From assembly GCA_020638905.1 (NCBI GenBank), contig JACKHP010000003.1:1-64000 (forward strand): a stretch of DNA of 64,000 bases, written 5' to 3'. Position numbers and translations under genes: made by a program. Below the pieces are notes generated by a model. It did no database searches. It was given only the letters and a program-made list of their open reading frames with translations, and was not told the DNA's origin. This document shows, one piece after another, positions 26,114 through 34,136 of this stretch (positions are counted from its first letter, which is position 1; each line of letters opens with the position of its first letter). The stretch comes from Planctomycetota bacterium. GTDB taxonomy: Bacteria > Planctomycetota > B15-G4.

Positions 26114-26119
26114 TATCCT
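26114..26119 (+). promoter_or_regulatory. Candidate -10 hexamer (TATCCT)
   Basis: TATCCT lies 6 bases before ATG 26126. The same hexamer stands before the tRNA-Met gene, where a -35 element is also visible, so TATCCT is probably a true -10 in this organism and this mRNA may be leaderless. Confidence 0.5.
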
Positions 26120-26125
26120 CTGCCC

Positions 26126-27022
26126 ATGCTCCGCCCGTCCGTCTTCGCCCACGTGCCGCTCGACGGGTACCGGCTGCTCGACACGGGGCACGGCGAGAAG
26201 CTCGAGCGCGTGGGCGGCTGGACGCTGCGCCGGCCCGATCCCCAGGCCATGTGGCGGCCGCGGCTCGAGCCCGAGGCCTGGGAGCGCTCCGACCTCGTCT
26301 TCGTGCGCGAGTCCGACCGCGGAGGACGCTGGGAGCGCGGTCCACGCGGCCGCCCCGCGCCCGAGAGCTGGGAGATCGCCCACGCCGGCGCGCGGCTGCT
26401 CGTGCGTCCGACGCCCTTCAAGCACATCGGCGTGTTCCCCGAGCAGTCGGCCAACTGGAGCTTCGTCGCCGAGCGTCTCGCGACGCTGCGCGCGGCGCGC
26501 GGCGCGGCCGAGCGTCCGCGCGTGCTGAACCTGTTCGCGTACACGGGCGCGGCGTCGGTCTTCGCGGCGCTCGCCGGCGCGCAGGTCACGCACGTCGACG
26601 CGTCCAAGCCCGCGCTGCGCTGGGCCAAGGAGAACGCGCAGCTCTCGGGCCTGCCCGACGACGCCGTGCGCTGGATCGCCGACGACGCGCTGGCCTTCGC
26701 GCGGCGCGAGGTGCGGCGCGGCAAGCGCTACGACGGCATCCTGCTCGACCCGCCGCCGTACGGTCGTGGTCCGAACAACGAGACCTGGGTCTTCGAGGAG
26801 CACGTGGTCGCGCTGCTCGAGGCCTGCGCCGCGCTGCTCGACGCGGGGCCCGCCTTCCTGGTGCTCTCGTGCTACGCCGTGGGGACGAGTCCGCTCGCGT
26901 TCGTGAACATGCTGGCCGACCTGGGCCAGGGCGAGATCGAGGCCGGCGAACTCGCGCTGCCCGAGGAGGGCGGCACGCGTGCCCTTCCCGCCGGCCTGTG
27001 CGGACGCTGGATGCGCGGCTGA
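26126..27022 (+). CDS. SAM-dependent rRNA-type methyltransferase (RlmI/RlmK-like)
   Basis: This 298-residue protein has a class I methyltransferase core: motif I LNLFAYTGAASVFAALAGA, the acidic THVDASKPAL, and motif IV LLDPPPYGRGP. KHIGVFPEQSANW precedes the core, as in the RlmI/YccW family that methylates 23S rRNA cytosine or guanine. An N-terminal all-beta region of about 90 residues stands where RlmI has a PUA domain, but a PUA fold is not evident from the sequence alone. It acts in the cytoplasm. The gene stands alone with a probable leaderless promoter. The exact rRNA target is not known. Confidence 0.85.
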   Translation: MLRPSVFAHVPLDGYRLLDTGHGEKLERVGGWTLRRPDPQAMWRPRLEPEAWERSDLVFVRESDRGGRWERGPRGRPAPESWEIAHAGARLLVRPTPFKHIGVFPEQSANWSFVAERLATLRAARGAAERPRVLNLFAYTGAASVFAALAGAQVTHVDASKPALRWAKENAQLSGLPDDAVRWIADDALAFARREVRRGKRYDGILLDPPPYGRGPNNETWVFEEHVVALLEACAALLDAGPAFLVLSCYAVGTSPLAFVNMLADLGQGEIEAGELALPEEGGTRALPAGLCGRWMRG

Positions 27023-27163
27023 CGCGCGGACGTCCGGCGCGAGCGAACGCCGCCTCGCCACGGGCGCGAGACGCGTCGCCCCGCAGGCGCCACGACCCAA
27101 AGCCCCTTCCCGCGTCGGGCGCGGAGGGCTACGGTGCTGCCCCACGCAAAGGAGACCGCCGCC

Positions 27164-29689
27164 ATGCGCGCGCTGCTCGGCCTCGTCCTGTCCGTTCCGC
27201 TGCTGGCCTTCGCGTCGGCGTCCGCACCGCTCGTGGCCGCACCGGCGCCCGTGCCGCTCGTGGCCGCCGGCGTCTCCGTCGGCGACGCGACCGAGGCGCC
27301 GATCATCCCGCCCGCGGTGGCCGAGGCCATCGTCGAGGAAGGCCTGCACGCGAGCGAGGTCATGCAGACCCTCGACGATCTCGTGAACGGCATCGGACCG
27401 CGCCTGACCGGCTCGCCGAAGTGCGACGAGGCCACGCTGTGGGCCGTCGAGCGCTTCCACGACCTGGGACTCGAGGCCCATCGCGAGACCTGGGGCGACT
27501 TCGCGGTGGGCTTCGAGCGCGGTCCGTCGCACGGCGCCGTCGTGTCGCCCGGGCACGAAGAGCTCGAGTTCATCACTCGCGCCTGGACGGCCGGCACCGA
27601 CGGTCCTCGGCGCGGGCCCGCGCTGCTCGCGCCCGACGATCTCGAGGAACTCGCCGCGCGCGAGGCCTCGCTGCACGGCGCCTGGGTGCTGCTGCGCACG
27701 CCGGACGCCGGCCGCCGCTTCGACTCGTCGCTCATCGAGGAGCGCGACGCGGTCTTCGAGCGCGCGGGCATCGCGGGCACGGTGCGGCGCTCGTCCCTCG
27801 GCGACCGGCTGCGCATGAGCGGCAGCCCGCGCGTCGAGTGGGACGACCTGCCGACCGACGTGGGCGTGACGCTCACCGCCGACGCGTTCGACGCGCTCGT
27901 GACGCGGCTCGAGGCGGGCGAGGCGATCGAGCTCGAGTTCGACGTCGACAACCGGTTCCTCGAGGGTCCGGTGCCGCAGTACAACGTGATCGCCGACCTG
28001 CGCGGCAGCACCCGTCCCGACGAGTACGTCGTCGTCGGCGGACACATCGACTCGTGGGACGCGGCCACCGGCACGACCGACAACGGCACCGGCGTCGCGA
28101 CCACGCTCGAGGCGGCGCGCCTGCTCGTCGACGCCGGCGCGCGTCCCGAGCGCACCATCCGCTTCATGCTCTGGACGGGCGAGGAGCAGGGCCTGTTCGG
28201 CAGCCGCGGCTACGTCGAGGCGCACCCCGACGAGATGCCGCGCATCTCGGCCGTGTTCGTGCACGACGAGGGAACCAATCCGCTCACGGGCCTGGGCGTG
28301 ACCGCCGCCATGGAGCCGCAGTTCCGACGCGCGCTCGCGCCGCTCTTCGACTTCGTGTCGACGCACGAGGACGAAGCCTCGCCGTTCGAGCTGCACGTGG
28401 TGCCCGGGCTCACCAGCGGCTCGTCCGACCAGGACAGCTTCCTGGCCGCGGGCGTGCCGGGCTTCTTCTGGGACCAGCAGGGCCGCTCGGTCTACGACGT
28501 GGCCTGGCACACCCAGAAGGACACCTTCGACGCGGCCATCCCCGAGTACGAGCGGCACTCGTCGGTGGTCGTGGCGCTCGCCGCGCTCGGCGTGGCGAAC
28601 CTGCCCGACCCGATCTCGCGGCGTGGCATGACGCGCAACCCGCGTCGCATGGGCGTCTTCCTGGCCGAGGACGGCGTGACCGTCTCGCGCGTGGCGGGAC
28701 GTGGTCAGGCGCACGAGCTCGGCATGCAGGACGGCGACCGCATCGTGCGCGTGAACGAGACCGACGTCGCCGCCGGCGAGCTGCTCGCCGCGCGCGACGC
28801 CGGCGAGGGTCGCAAGGTGCTCACCTGGATGCGCGGCGACGAGCCCATGTCGGCCGTCTTCGAGTGGGACGAGGACGAGTTCGACCGCGACCCCGAGCCG
28901 GTCGTGTTCGAGACGTCCGACGGCGTGACGATCCACGGCGACTACTACATGGGACGCCCGGGCGCGCCGGCCGCGGGCTCGGCGCTCGTCCTGCTGCACA
29001 TGAACCGCAGCGACCGCCACGCGTGGATGCCGGTGCGCGCCGCGCTGCACGAGGCCGGCATCGCGACGCTCGCCATCGACATGCGCGGACACGGCGAGTC
29101 GGTCGACGCCGAGGGCACGCTCGCCGCGCGCGTCGAGGCGCGCGATCCGACGCTCTACGAGGCGATGGCGAACGACGCCGCCGCCGCCGTGGCGTTCCTC
29201 GAGGGACGGCTGTACGCGCCCGAACGCATCGGGCTCATGGGCGCCAGCGTGGGCTGCTCGGTCGCGCTGCGCAGCGCGCGCTTCGACCCGCGCCTGGCGG
29301 GCGCGGCGCTGCTCACGCCGGGTGCGGCGTACCTCGGCGTCGACAGCCTGTCCGACATGGCGCAGTGGGACGGACGTCCGCTGCTCATGCTGAGCAGCGT
29401 CGCCGAGGCCGAGCGCGGTGCGAGCGCACTGGGGCAGGCCTGGGAGAAGCGCGTCGCCGCGAGCAACGCGCGCCTCCGCCAGGGTGTCGTGATCGAGCTC
29501 GTCGACGGCGACGACATCCACGGCACGCACATGTTCGGCAAGGTGCCCGACGTCGAACAGCGCCTGGCCGCCTTCTGGACCGACGTGCTGCGCGCTCCCG
29601 AGCCGCCGCCCGAGGAGGCCACGCCGGCCGCGTCCGACGCCGCGGTGCCCGAGCGGCCGCGCGGTCGTGCCCCGCGGGACGACGGCTGA
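27164..29689 (+). CDS. Secreted three-domain protein: M28 aminopeptidase, PDZ, alpha/beta-hydrolase
   Basis: This is an 841-residue protein. A signal peptide (MRALLGLVLSVPLLAFASAS) begins at the ATG with AAGGAG before it. Residues ~30-500 are a family M28 zinc peptidase. Its ligands and catalytic residues are His294 and Asp296 (GGHIDSWD), Asp306 (TTDNGTG), Glu340/Glu341 (TGEEQGLFGS), Asp368 (HDEGTNP) and His449 (WHTQKDTFD). A PDZ domain follows (AHELGMQDGDRIVRVNE, ~510-560). Residues ~580-825 form a dienelactone-hydrolase-like domain with nucleophile Ser695 (GASVG), IDMRGHGES and His in DIHGTHMFG. Both active sites look complete. It probably degrades peptides outside the cytoplasm; what the esterase-like domain hydrolyses is unknown. 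It is transcribed alone. Confidence 0.9.
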   Translation: MRALLGLVLSVPLLAFASASAPLVAAPAPVPLVAAGVSVGDATEAPIIPPAVAEAIVEEGLHASEVMQTLDDLVNGIGPRLTGSPKCDEATLWAVERFHDLGLEAHRETWGDFAVGFERGPSHGAVVSPGHEELEFITRAWTAGTDGPRRGPALLAPDDLEELAAREASLHGAWVLLRTPDAGRRFDSSLIEERDAVFERAGIAGTVRRSSLGDRLRMSGSPRVEWDDLPTDVGVTLTADAFDALVTRLEAGEAIELEFDVDNRFLEGPVPQYNVIADLRGSTRPDEYVVVGGHIDSWDAATGTTDNGTGVATTLEAARLLVDAGARPERTIRFMLWTGEEQGLFGSRGYVEAHPDEMPRISAVFVHDEGTNPLTGLGVTAAMEPQFRRALAPLFDFVSTHEDEASPFELHVVPGLTSGSSDQDSFLAAGVPGFFWDQQGRSVYDVAWHTQKDTFDAAIPEYERHSSVVVALAALGVANLPDPISRRGMTRNPRRMGVFLAEDGVTVSRVAGRGQAHELGMQDGDRIVRVNETDVAAGELLAARDAGEGRKVLTWMRGDEPMSAVFEWDEDEFDRDPEPVVFETSDGVTIHGDYYMGRPGAPAAGSALVLLHMNRSDRHAWMPVRAALHEAGIATLAIDMRGHGESVDAEGTLAARVEARDPTLYEAMANDAAAAVAFLEGRLYAPERIGLMGASVGCSVALRSARFDPRLAGAALLTPGAAYLGVDSLSDMAQWDGRPLLMLSSVAEAERGASALGQAWEKRVAASNARLRQGVVIELVDGDDIHGTHMFGKVPDVEQRLAAFWTDVLRAPEPPPEEATPAASDAAVPERPRGRAPRDDG

Positions 29690-29846
29690 GATCCGCGACC
29701 GCGGCGCGTCCCGCACGCGCCGCGGCGCGCCTCGACCCGCGTGGGGCCCCCGCCCGCCGCGGGCCGGTTCCCCGTGGCTGCTCCCGACGCCGACGTCGGG
29801 TAGGCTGTCTGACGCTCCCGATCTCCCCCTCGGCCCCACTCCGTCC

Positions 29847-30785
29847 ATGGACGCCCAGACCCACACACCCGCGCCGCCCGTCGGGCGCTGGGCCAACAGC
29901 CTGCGCATCCCGCCCATCGAGTCGCCGTTCCTCGAGGAGCTGCTGGCCCACGCCAGCCTGCCGCCGGGCTGGGACGAGCGCGTGCGCGCGCTGCACCGCG
30001 ACGGGTACGCGGTGCTCGACCTCGACGTGCCCGACTTCGACGAGATCGTCGAGCGCATCGACGACGATCTGTCCGGCAGGTACGGCAAGGATCGGCGCGT
30101 GGCCGAGGCCTGGTACTGGAACCAGGACGTGCGCGACCTGGCCTGCCTGCCCCAGGTGCTCGACGTGCTGCGGCTCGTCTACCAGCGCGAGCCGATCCCG
30201 TTCCAGACGCTCAACTTCGAGGTCGGCACCGAGCAGCCGGCGCACAGCGACACGATCCACTTCCACTCGCTGCCGCGGCACTGGATGTGCGGCGTGTGGA
30301 TCGCGTTCGAGGACATCACGCCCGACTCGGGCCCGCTCGTGGCCTATCCCGGCAGCCACCGGCTGCCCGACTTCGAGCTGCACGACCTGGGCCTGCCGTG
30401 CGAGCCCGAGAACTACACCGAGTACGAGGACTTCCTGGCCAAGGTGCTGGCCGCCGGCGGCTACGAGCCCAAGCACCTGGTCATGAAGAAGGGACAGGCC
30501 GTGCTGTGGCTCGCGAACCTGATCCACGGCGGCTCGTACCGCGTCGACCGCGAGCGCACGCGCAAGAGCCTCGTCACGCACTACTACTTCCCCGACTGCC
30601 AGTACTTCTTCCCGATGCAGAGCGACCTCGCCGCGGGACGCATCACGCGCCGCGAGGTGATCGACATCCGCACGGGACGCTTCGTGCCGCACCGCTACGA
30701 CGGGAAGGTCGTGCCGCTGGGCGACCTGCGCTCGGTCTGCACGTATCCGCGGCCGCTGCCGAAGTGGGTCAAGGGAGCGCCGTAG
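29847..30785 (+). CDS. Phytanoyl-CoA dioxygenase (PhyH) family protein
   Basis: This 312-residue protein looks like a non-haem Fe(II)/2-oxoglutarate dioxygenase. Iron ligands are His133 and Asp135 in PAHSDTIHF and the distal His in NLIHGGSYRVD. The Arg of SYRVDRERTR may bind 2-oxoglutarate. DSGPLVAYPGSHRLPDFEL is the typical PhyH jelly-roll segment. The enzyme would hydroxylate a small substrate in the cytoplasm; the substrate cannot be named from the sequence. The ATG at 29847 follows a long leader with a TAGGCT-type hexamer about 38 bases upstream. It is convergent with the membrane protein gene and belongs to no operon. Confidence 0.88.
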   Translation: MDAQTHTPAPPVGRWANSLRIPPIESPFLEELLAHASLPPGWDERVRALHRDGYAVLDLDVPDFDEIVERIDDDLSGRYGKDRRVAEAWYWNQDVRDLACLPQVLDVLRLVYQREPIPFQTLNFEVGTEQPAHSDTIHFHSLPRHWMCGVWIAFEDITPDSGPLVAYPGSHRLPDFELHDLGLPCEPENYTEYEDFLAKVLAAGGYEPKHLVMKKGQAVLWLANLIHGGSYRVDRERTRKSLVTHYYFPDCQYFFPMQSDLAAGRITRREVIDIRTGRFVPHRYDGKVVPLGDLRSVCTYPRPLPKWVKGAP

Positions 30786-30844
30786 AGCGCGGTCGCCGTG
30801 CGTCTCGAACGCCGGCGTCGTCCGCCCGGGAGGCCGCGAGACCC

Positions 30845-31900
30845 TCAGCCGGCCGGCGCGGCCCTCCGTCCGCGCAGCAGTCGCCAGACGAGGAACGCCG
30901 TCACCACGACGGCGCCGGTCCAGGCCGCGCCCGACGGACCGAGCCGCGGGACGGCCAGCCACGACAGGACGACCTGGGTCGCGAACAGCAGCAGCAGCGC
31001 GAGCCATCCGGCCGGCGGCTTGCCGCGTCCGGCCTCGAGCAGTCCGCGCGCCGTGGCCGCGGCCGACGCCAGCATGAGCAGCGGCACGGCGCCGAGCAGG
31101 TCGTCGACCGGGAGCGGCACCGGCGCCTCGCCCGGCTTCAGTCCGTAGCTCGAGAGGAACGCCTCGGGCGCGATCGGCATGCGTCCGACGGTCAGCCCGA
31201 TCCACGCCACGGCGGCCACCAGCACGATCGTCGAGAGCATGTCGAGCGGCCAGCCCAGCATGCGGTCGAGTCCCCACGCGACGACGAGTGCCGTCGGCAG
31301 CAGGACGGGCAGCATCGCGCGCCAGGCCAGTCCGGCCTGGCCCACGGTCGACACGCGTCGCTGCCAGAACTCGTCGCCCGGCACGAGGCGCAGCACGACG
31401 AGCGCCACGAGCGGCACCAAGATCGGCAGCAGCGCACGCGCCGCCTCGGACGGCGCCGCCTCGCACACGCGCGGCAGCGACTCCTTGCGCTCGACGTCCC
31501 CGCCGGCGAGCGGACCGAGCAGCCGGGCCGCTCCGCCCAGCAGGGCCCCCACGGGGACGGCCAGCAGCGCCGCCAACAGCGCGTAGTTGCCGCTGAACTC
31601 GTCGAGGTTGCCGCGGTAGCCGTTGTACCCCACGACGAACACGAGCACCGTGAGCAGCGCGGCCACGAACCACGTGCGCAGGTCGACGGCGCGTCGCGCC
31701 TCGCCCGGCACTCCGTCGGGATGGCGGCGGCGCAGGCGCGCGAGCGCGCCGACCCGGAAGGTCACGAGCAGCAGCAACCAGCCGAAGACCACCGCGTACA
31801 CGAACGGCCCGGTCTCGCCCAGGGCCATGCGCGTATCGCGGGTGCCGAGGGCGTATCCCCACAGGACGCCGCCGATGGCGAGGGTGTAGAAGAGCGTCAC
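30845..31900 (-). CDS. Polytopic membrane protein of unknown function
   Basis: This 351-residue protein has about nine predicted membrane helices, for example LFYTLAIGGVLWGYALG at the N-terminus, GPFVYAVVFGWLLLLVTF, WFVAALLTVLVFVVGYN and GAAWTGAVVVTAFLVWRLL near the C-terminus. A cytoplasmic loop carries the acidic segment DVERKESLPRVCEAAPSEA. No catalytic or transporter motif is visible and I do not recognise the family. The GTG at 31900 starts directly before the first helix; a farther start would add an unlikely Arg/Pro-rich leader. It is convergent with the PhyH gene and divergent from tRNA-Met. Confidence 0.75.
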   Translation of the reverse strand: MTLFYTLAIGGVLWGYALGTRDTRMALGETGPFVYAVVFGWLLLLVTFRVGALARLRRRHPDGVPGEARRAVDLRTWFVAALLTVLVFVVGYNGYRGNLDEFSGNYALLAALLAVPVGALLGGAARLLGPLAGGDVERKESLPRVCEAAPSEAARALLPILVPLVALVVLRLVPGDEFWQRRVSTVGQAGLAWRAMLPVLLPTALVVAWGLDRMLGWPLDMLSTIVLVAAVAWIGLTVGRMPIAPEAFLSSYGLKPGEAPVPLPVDDLLGAVPLLMLASAAATARGLLEAGRGKPPAGWLALLLLFATQVVLSWLAVPRLGPSGAAWTGAVVVTAFLVWRLLRGRRAAPAG

Positions 31901-32037
31901 GATCCGTCCCCGGCTGCCTCGGTTGGGCGGACGAGCGTACCGCGCCGAACCTCGCCCCCGCAGACCGTTCCGCCTCGGGACGGAAGGTCGTGGGCCCGCG
32001 CGACCCACGGGCGGGGTCGGACGCCCCGCCCGACGTC

Positions 32038-32067
32038 TTGATGGGTCGACGCGGGGTCGGCTATCCT
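32038..32067 (+). promoter_or_regulatory. Promoter of tRNA-Met
   Basis: TTGATG (32038-32043) and TATCCT (32062-32067) are separated by 18 bases, a good sigma-70-type promoter. The -10 ends 19 bases before the mature tRNA 5' end. tRNA-Gly has the same arrangement. Confidence 0.7.
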
Positions 32068-32086
32068 GCGCCGCTTCGCGACGGTC

Positions 32087-32163
32087 GGCGGAGTAGCTCA
32101 GTTGGTTAGAGCAGCGGAATCATAATCCGCGTGTCGGGGGTTCGAATCCCTCCTCCGCTACCA
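32087..32163 (+). tRNA. tRNA-Met (CAT), elongator type
   Basis: The 77-base cloverleaf has the CCA encoded. The acceptor stem pairs GGCGGAG with CTCCGCT (first pair G-T), the D-arm is GCTCAGTTGGTTAGAGC, and the anticodon stem GCGGA/TCCGC encloses ATCATAA. The anticodon CAT is at 32121-32123. The T-arm is GGGGG-TTCGAAT-CCCTC. It lacks the three G-C pairs typical of initiator tRNA. A CAT anticodon can also be tRNA-Ile2 with lysidine, but the overall sequence resembles elongator Met. Confidence 0.93.
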
Positions 32164-32164
32164 T

Positions 32165-32177
32165 CCCGCGCCGCGGG
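32165..32177 (+). terminator. Hairpin just after tRNA-Met
   Basis: CCCGC and GCGGG form a 5-bp stem with a 3-base loop, starting two bases after the CCA end. It is G+C-rich without a T-run. A weak terminator or processing signal is likely. Confidence 0.35.
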
Positions 32178-32182
32178 TCCGA

Positions 32183-32422
32183 TCAGCGCAGCAGCAGTTC
32201 GAGCAGCGTGACTCCGCCCAGGCCCCCGAAGGCGATCAGCACCGCGCGCCCGACCGGATCGCCGAGCCACGAGGCGATGGCGCCGCGCCGGACAGGGCGC
32301 GCCTCCTCGGGGTCGCGCGAATCGACGGCCTCGGTGCGAACGCCGAACCCCTCCCGCGCGACCCGGCCTCGGGCGACCGCGAGACCCCACGACCCGATGC
32401 GGATCGTCCGGCGTCGACGCAC
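32183..32422 (-). CDS. Possible small tail-anchored membrane protein
   Basis: This 79-codon frame has strong G/C at third positions and ends with one hydrophobic helix (GRAVLIAFGGLGGVTLLELL) close to the C-terminus, preceded by a polar, Arg-rich region. The GTG 32422 start is a guess: upstream codons in this frame lose the third-position bias and include AGA and ACA, so coding probably begins near here. No family is recognised and no clear ribosome binding site is seen. It may be spurious. Confidence 0.3.
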   Translation of the reverse strand: MRRRRTIRIGSWGLAVARGRVAREGFGVRTEAVDSRDPEEARPVRRGAIASWLGDPVGRAVLIAFGGLGGVTLLELLLR

Positions 32423-32680
32423 GAGGCGCTGCGCCGCATTCGGGTCCAGAACGCATGTTCTGACCCCACATCCGGCCTCCCCTCCGGTGGACTCGGAGCC
32501 CGAACGGCACCTCCCGCCACGAGTTGCCCGCGGTCGGATCGGGCTCGTCACCCGGCGTCCAGCCACGACCCGGACCAACCCCAGCCCGGGGTGCGCCCCC
32601 CGCAAGCCCCTCGTGCGAATCCCTCTGAATTCTTTGCCTGGACCGTGCAAGACGGGTCCGACTCGGCTAGTCTGGCCACT
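32423..32680. other. 258-base stretch without a recognisable gene
   Basis: Reading frames on both strands lose the third-position G/C bias typical of this window, so this stretch is probably non-coding. A TAGTCT hexamer at 32668-32673 lies 7 bases before the first base of the structured RNA candidate. No good -35 element is seen at 17-18 bases from it. Confidence 0.5.
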
Positions 32681-32847
32681 GATCAGTCACGGGTGTCGAA
32701 TCCGGCCTTGCGCTGCCCGGCAACGCCGAAGAACTCGCCACCCGGGCCCAACGACTGATCGACGTGTCTTTCAGCCGAGGTTGCTGCGACTCCCGCGCGT
32801 AAAAACCTCCTCCCCCCTTTCCCGAAAGTCCTCGGCTGGAAGATTTT
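32681..32847 (+). ncRNA. Candidate structured non-coding RNA with intrinsic terminator
   Basis: About 167 bases with no protein frame contain nested stems. GATCAGTC (32681-32688) pairs with GACTGATC (32753-32760). Inside it, CGGGTG (32690-32695) pairs with CACCCG (32739-32744). Innermost, CGGC-c-TTGC (32703-32711) pairs with GCAA-c-GCCG (32720-32728). A second hairpin follows: TCTTTCAGCCGAGG (32767-32780) with CCTCGGCTGGAAGA (32830-32843), 14 pairs including one G-U, then TTTT. The wobble pair and T-run favour the plus strand. A TAGTCT hexamer ends 7 bases before the first stem base. It does not show tmRNA, RNase P, SRP or 6S signatures that I can recognise. It converges with ruvC and ends at its stop codon. 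Confidence 0.5.
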
Positions 32848-33359
32848 CACCCGCGCGCCAGGCCCGCGATGCGTCGCCGGTGCAGCGTGGCGATGGCCAC
32901 CCCCAGGGCGTCGGTCGCGTCGAGCGGCAGTTTGTCGGGGACGCCGTCGAGCCGTTCGGCCTGGGTCCCGAGCATCGCCCGCACCATGTGCGCGAGCTGG
33001 TCCTTGCGGGCTCCGCCGCGACCCGTGAGCGCCTTCTTGACCTCGGCCGGCGAGAGATCGACGAGTTCGACGCCGGCCTCGCCCACCGTCGCGAGCAGCG
33101 CGCCACGCGCCTGTCCCAGCACGACCAGCGAGCGCGTGTTCGGCCCGTGGAAGACCGACTCGACGCCGACCACGTCGGGACGGTGTGTCTCGAGCAGCCG
33201 GCGCATGCCGAGGTGCAGGAAGGCCAGGCGCAGGTGCAGAGCCTGGTCGGCGGCCGGCTCGAGCACGCCCGCGGCCACGAGCCGCAGCAGCGAGCCGTCC
33301 TGGCGCACCACTCCCCAGCCGGTGCGCCGCGAGCCGGGATCGATCCCCAACACGATCAT
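32847..33359 (-). CDS. ruvC: Crossover junction endodeoxyribonuclease RuvC
   Basis: This 170-residue Holliday-junction resolvase works with RuvAB in recombinational repair. The RNase H-like active site is visible: Asp7 (GIDPGSRRTGWGVV), Glu67 (GVESVF), and Asp147 and Asp150 (LDATDALGVA). The conserved basic segment GRGGARKDQLAHMV follows. The length is normal for the family. ATG 33359 was chosen because it begins directly before the first catalytic strand; farther starts add an unlikely leader. TACCAT lies 6 bases before it, so the mRNA is probably leaderless. It is divergent from ispD across only 50 bases. ruvA and ruvB are not in view. Confidence 0.95.
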   Translation of the reverse strand: MIVLGIDPGSRRTGWGVVRQDGSLLRLVAAGVLEPAADQALHLRLAFLHLGMRRLLETHRPDVVGVESVFHGPNTRSLVVLGQARGALLATVGEAGVELVDLSPAEVKKALTGRGGARKDQLAHMVRAMLGTQAERLDGVPDKLPLDATDALGVAIATLHRRRIAGLARG

Positions 33360-33365
33360 GGGATC

Positions 33366-33371
33366 ATGGTA
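33366..33371 (-). promoter_or_regulatory. Candidate -10 hexamer of ruvC (TACCAT on minus strand)
   Basis: Read on the minus strand, TACCAT is followed by GATCCC and the ruvC ATG, a 6-base spacing with no ribosome binding site. It is the same hexamer as before the gene at 22551. Confidence 0.45.
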
Positions 33372-33409
33372 GCCATGCCCGCCCGCCGAACCGTCCCGAG
33401 GATTCGACA

Positions 33410-34135
33410 TTGAGCCGCGCCGCGCCCGCGCTCGTCGTGGTGGCCGCCGGCAGCGGCACGCGCCTCGGGGCCCCGGTGCGCAAGGCGCTGGTCGAGCTCG
33501 GCGGCGTCCCGCTCGTACTGCACACGCTGCGACGCGTGCTCGCGTGGCCAGCCGTCGGCGAGGTCGTGCTCGTGGTGCATCCCTCCGATCGCGCCACGCT
33601 GGGCGCGCTCGTGGCCGGACTCCCGCGCGGCGTGCACCTGGTCGACGGCGGCGCGCGCCGCCAGGACTCGGTGGCCGCCGGCGTGGCCGCGCTGCCGGAG
33701 ACGGTCGACGTGGTGCTCGTGCACGACGCGGCTCGTCCGTTCGTTCCCATCGATCGTCTCGACGCGCTCGCCGACGCCGCCCGCGACGCGGGCTGCGCGC
33801 TGCTCGCGGTGCCGGTGTCCGACACGATCAAGCGCGCGCGCGGCGACGCGCACGCGCGCGTCGACGCGACCGTCCCGCGGCACGACCTGTGGGCGGCGCA
33901 GACGCCGCAGGCGTTCCGCCGGGCCGAGCTGCTCGCGCTCCTCGCGCAGGCGGCGCGCGAGGGACGCGAGGTCACCGACGAGGCCGGTCTGTTCGAGTCG
34001 GCTGGACGCGCGGTGCATCTCGTGGAAGGATCGCGCCTCAACTTCAAGGTCACCACGCCCGACGACCTGGCCCTGGCCGAGGCGCTGCTCGCGTCCGAGC
34101 GGACCTTTCCGTCGCGCGCCGCGGAGAGCGACTGA
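33410..34135 (+). CDS. ispD: 2-C-methyl-D-erythritol 4-phosphate cytidylyltransferase (IspD)
   Basis: This 241-residue enzyme of the MEP isoprenoid pathway transfers CMP from CTP to methylerythritol phosphate in the cytoplasm. The nucleotide loop is VVVAAGSGTRLGAPVRKALV. GGARRQDSVAAGVAAL and VLVHDAARPFVP bind substrate and CTP, and AVPVSDTIKRA and AAQTPQAFRRAELL are family landmarks. The start is TTG 33410 with GAGGA before it; no ATG or GTG is available in frame before the first strand. The stop is one base before ispF, so the two are co-transcribed. The gene is divergent from ruvC. Confidence 0.95.
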   Translation: MSRAAPALVVVAAGSGTRLGAPVRKALVELGGVPLVLHTLRRVLAWPAVGEVVLVVHPSDRATLGALVAGLPRGVHLVDGGARRQDSVAAGVAALPETVDVVLVHDAARPFVPIDRLDALADAARDAGCALLAVPVSDTIKRARGDAHARVDATVPRHDLWAAQTPQAFRRAELLALLAQAAREGREVTDEAGLFESAGRAVHLVEGSRLNFKVTTPDDLALAEALLASERTFPSRAAESD

Positions 34136-34136
34136 C

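Noticed and set aside
32087..32163. Reading the CAT-anticodon tRNA as tRNA-Ile2 or initiator tRNA-Met
   Set aside because: The anticodon stem lacks the initiator GGG/CCC pairs, and the body resembles elongator Met. Lysidine-type Ile2 is possible but less similar.
32208..33413. Long plus-strand frame across the ncRNA candidate and ruvC
   Set aside because: It has low third-position bias in the intergenic part and is antisense shadow over ruvC.
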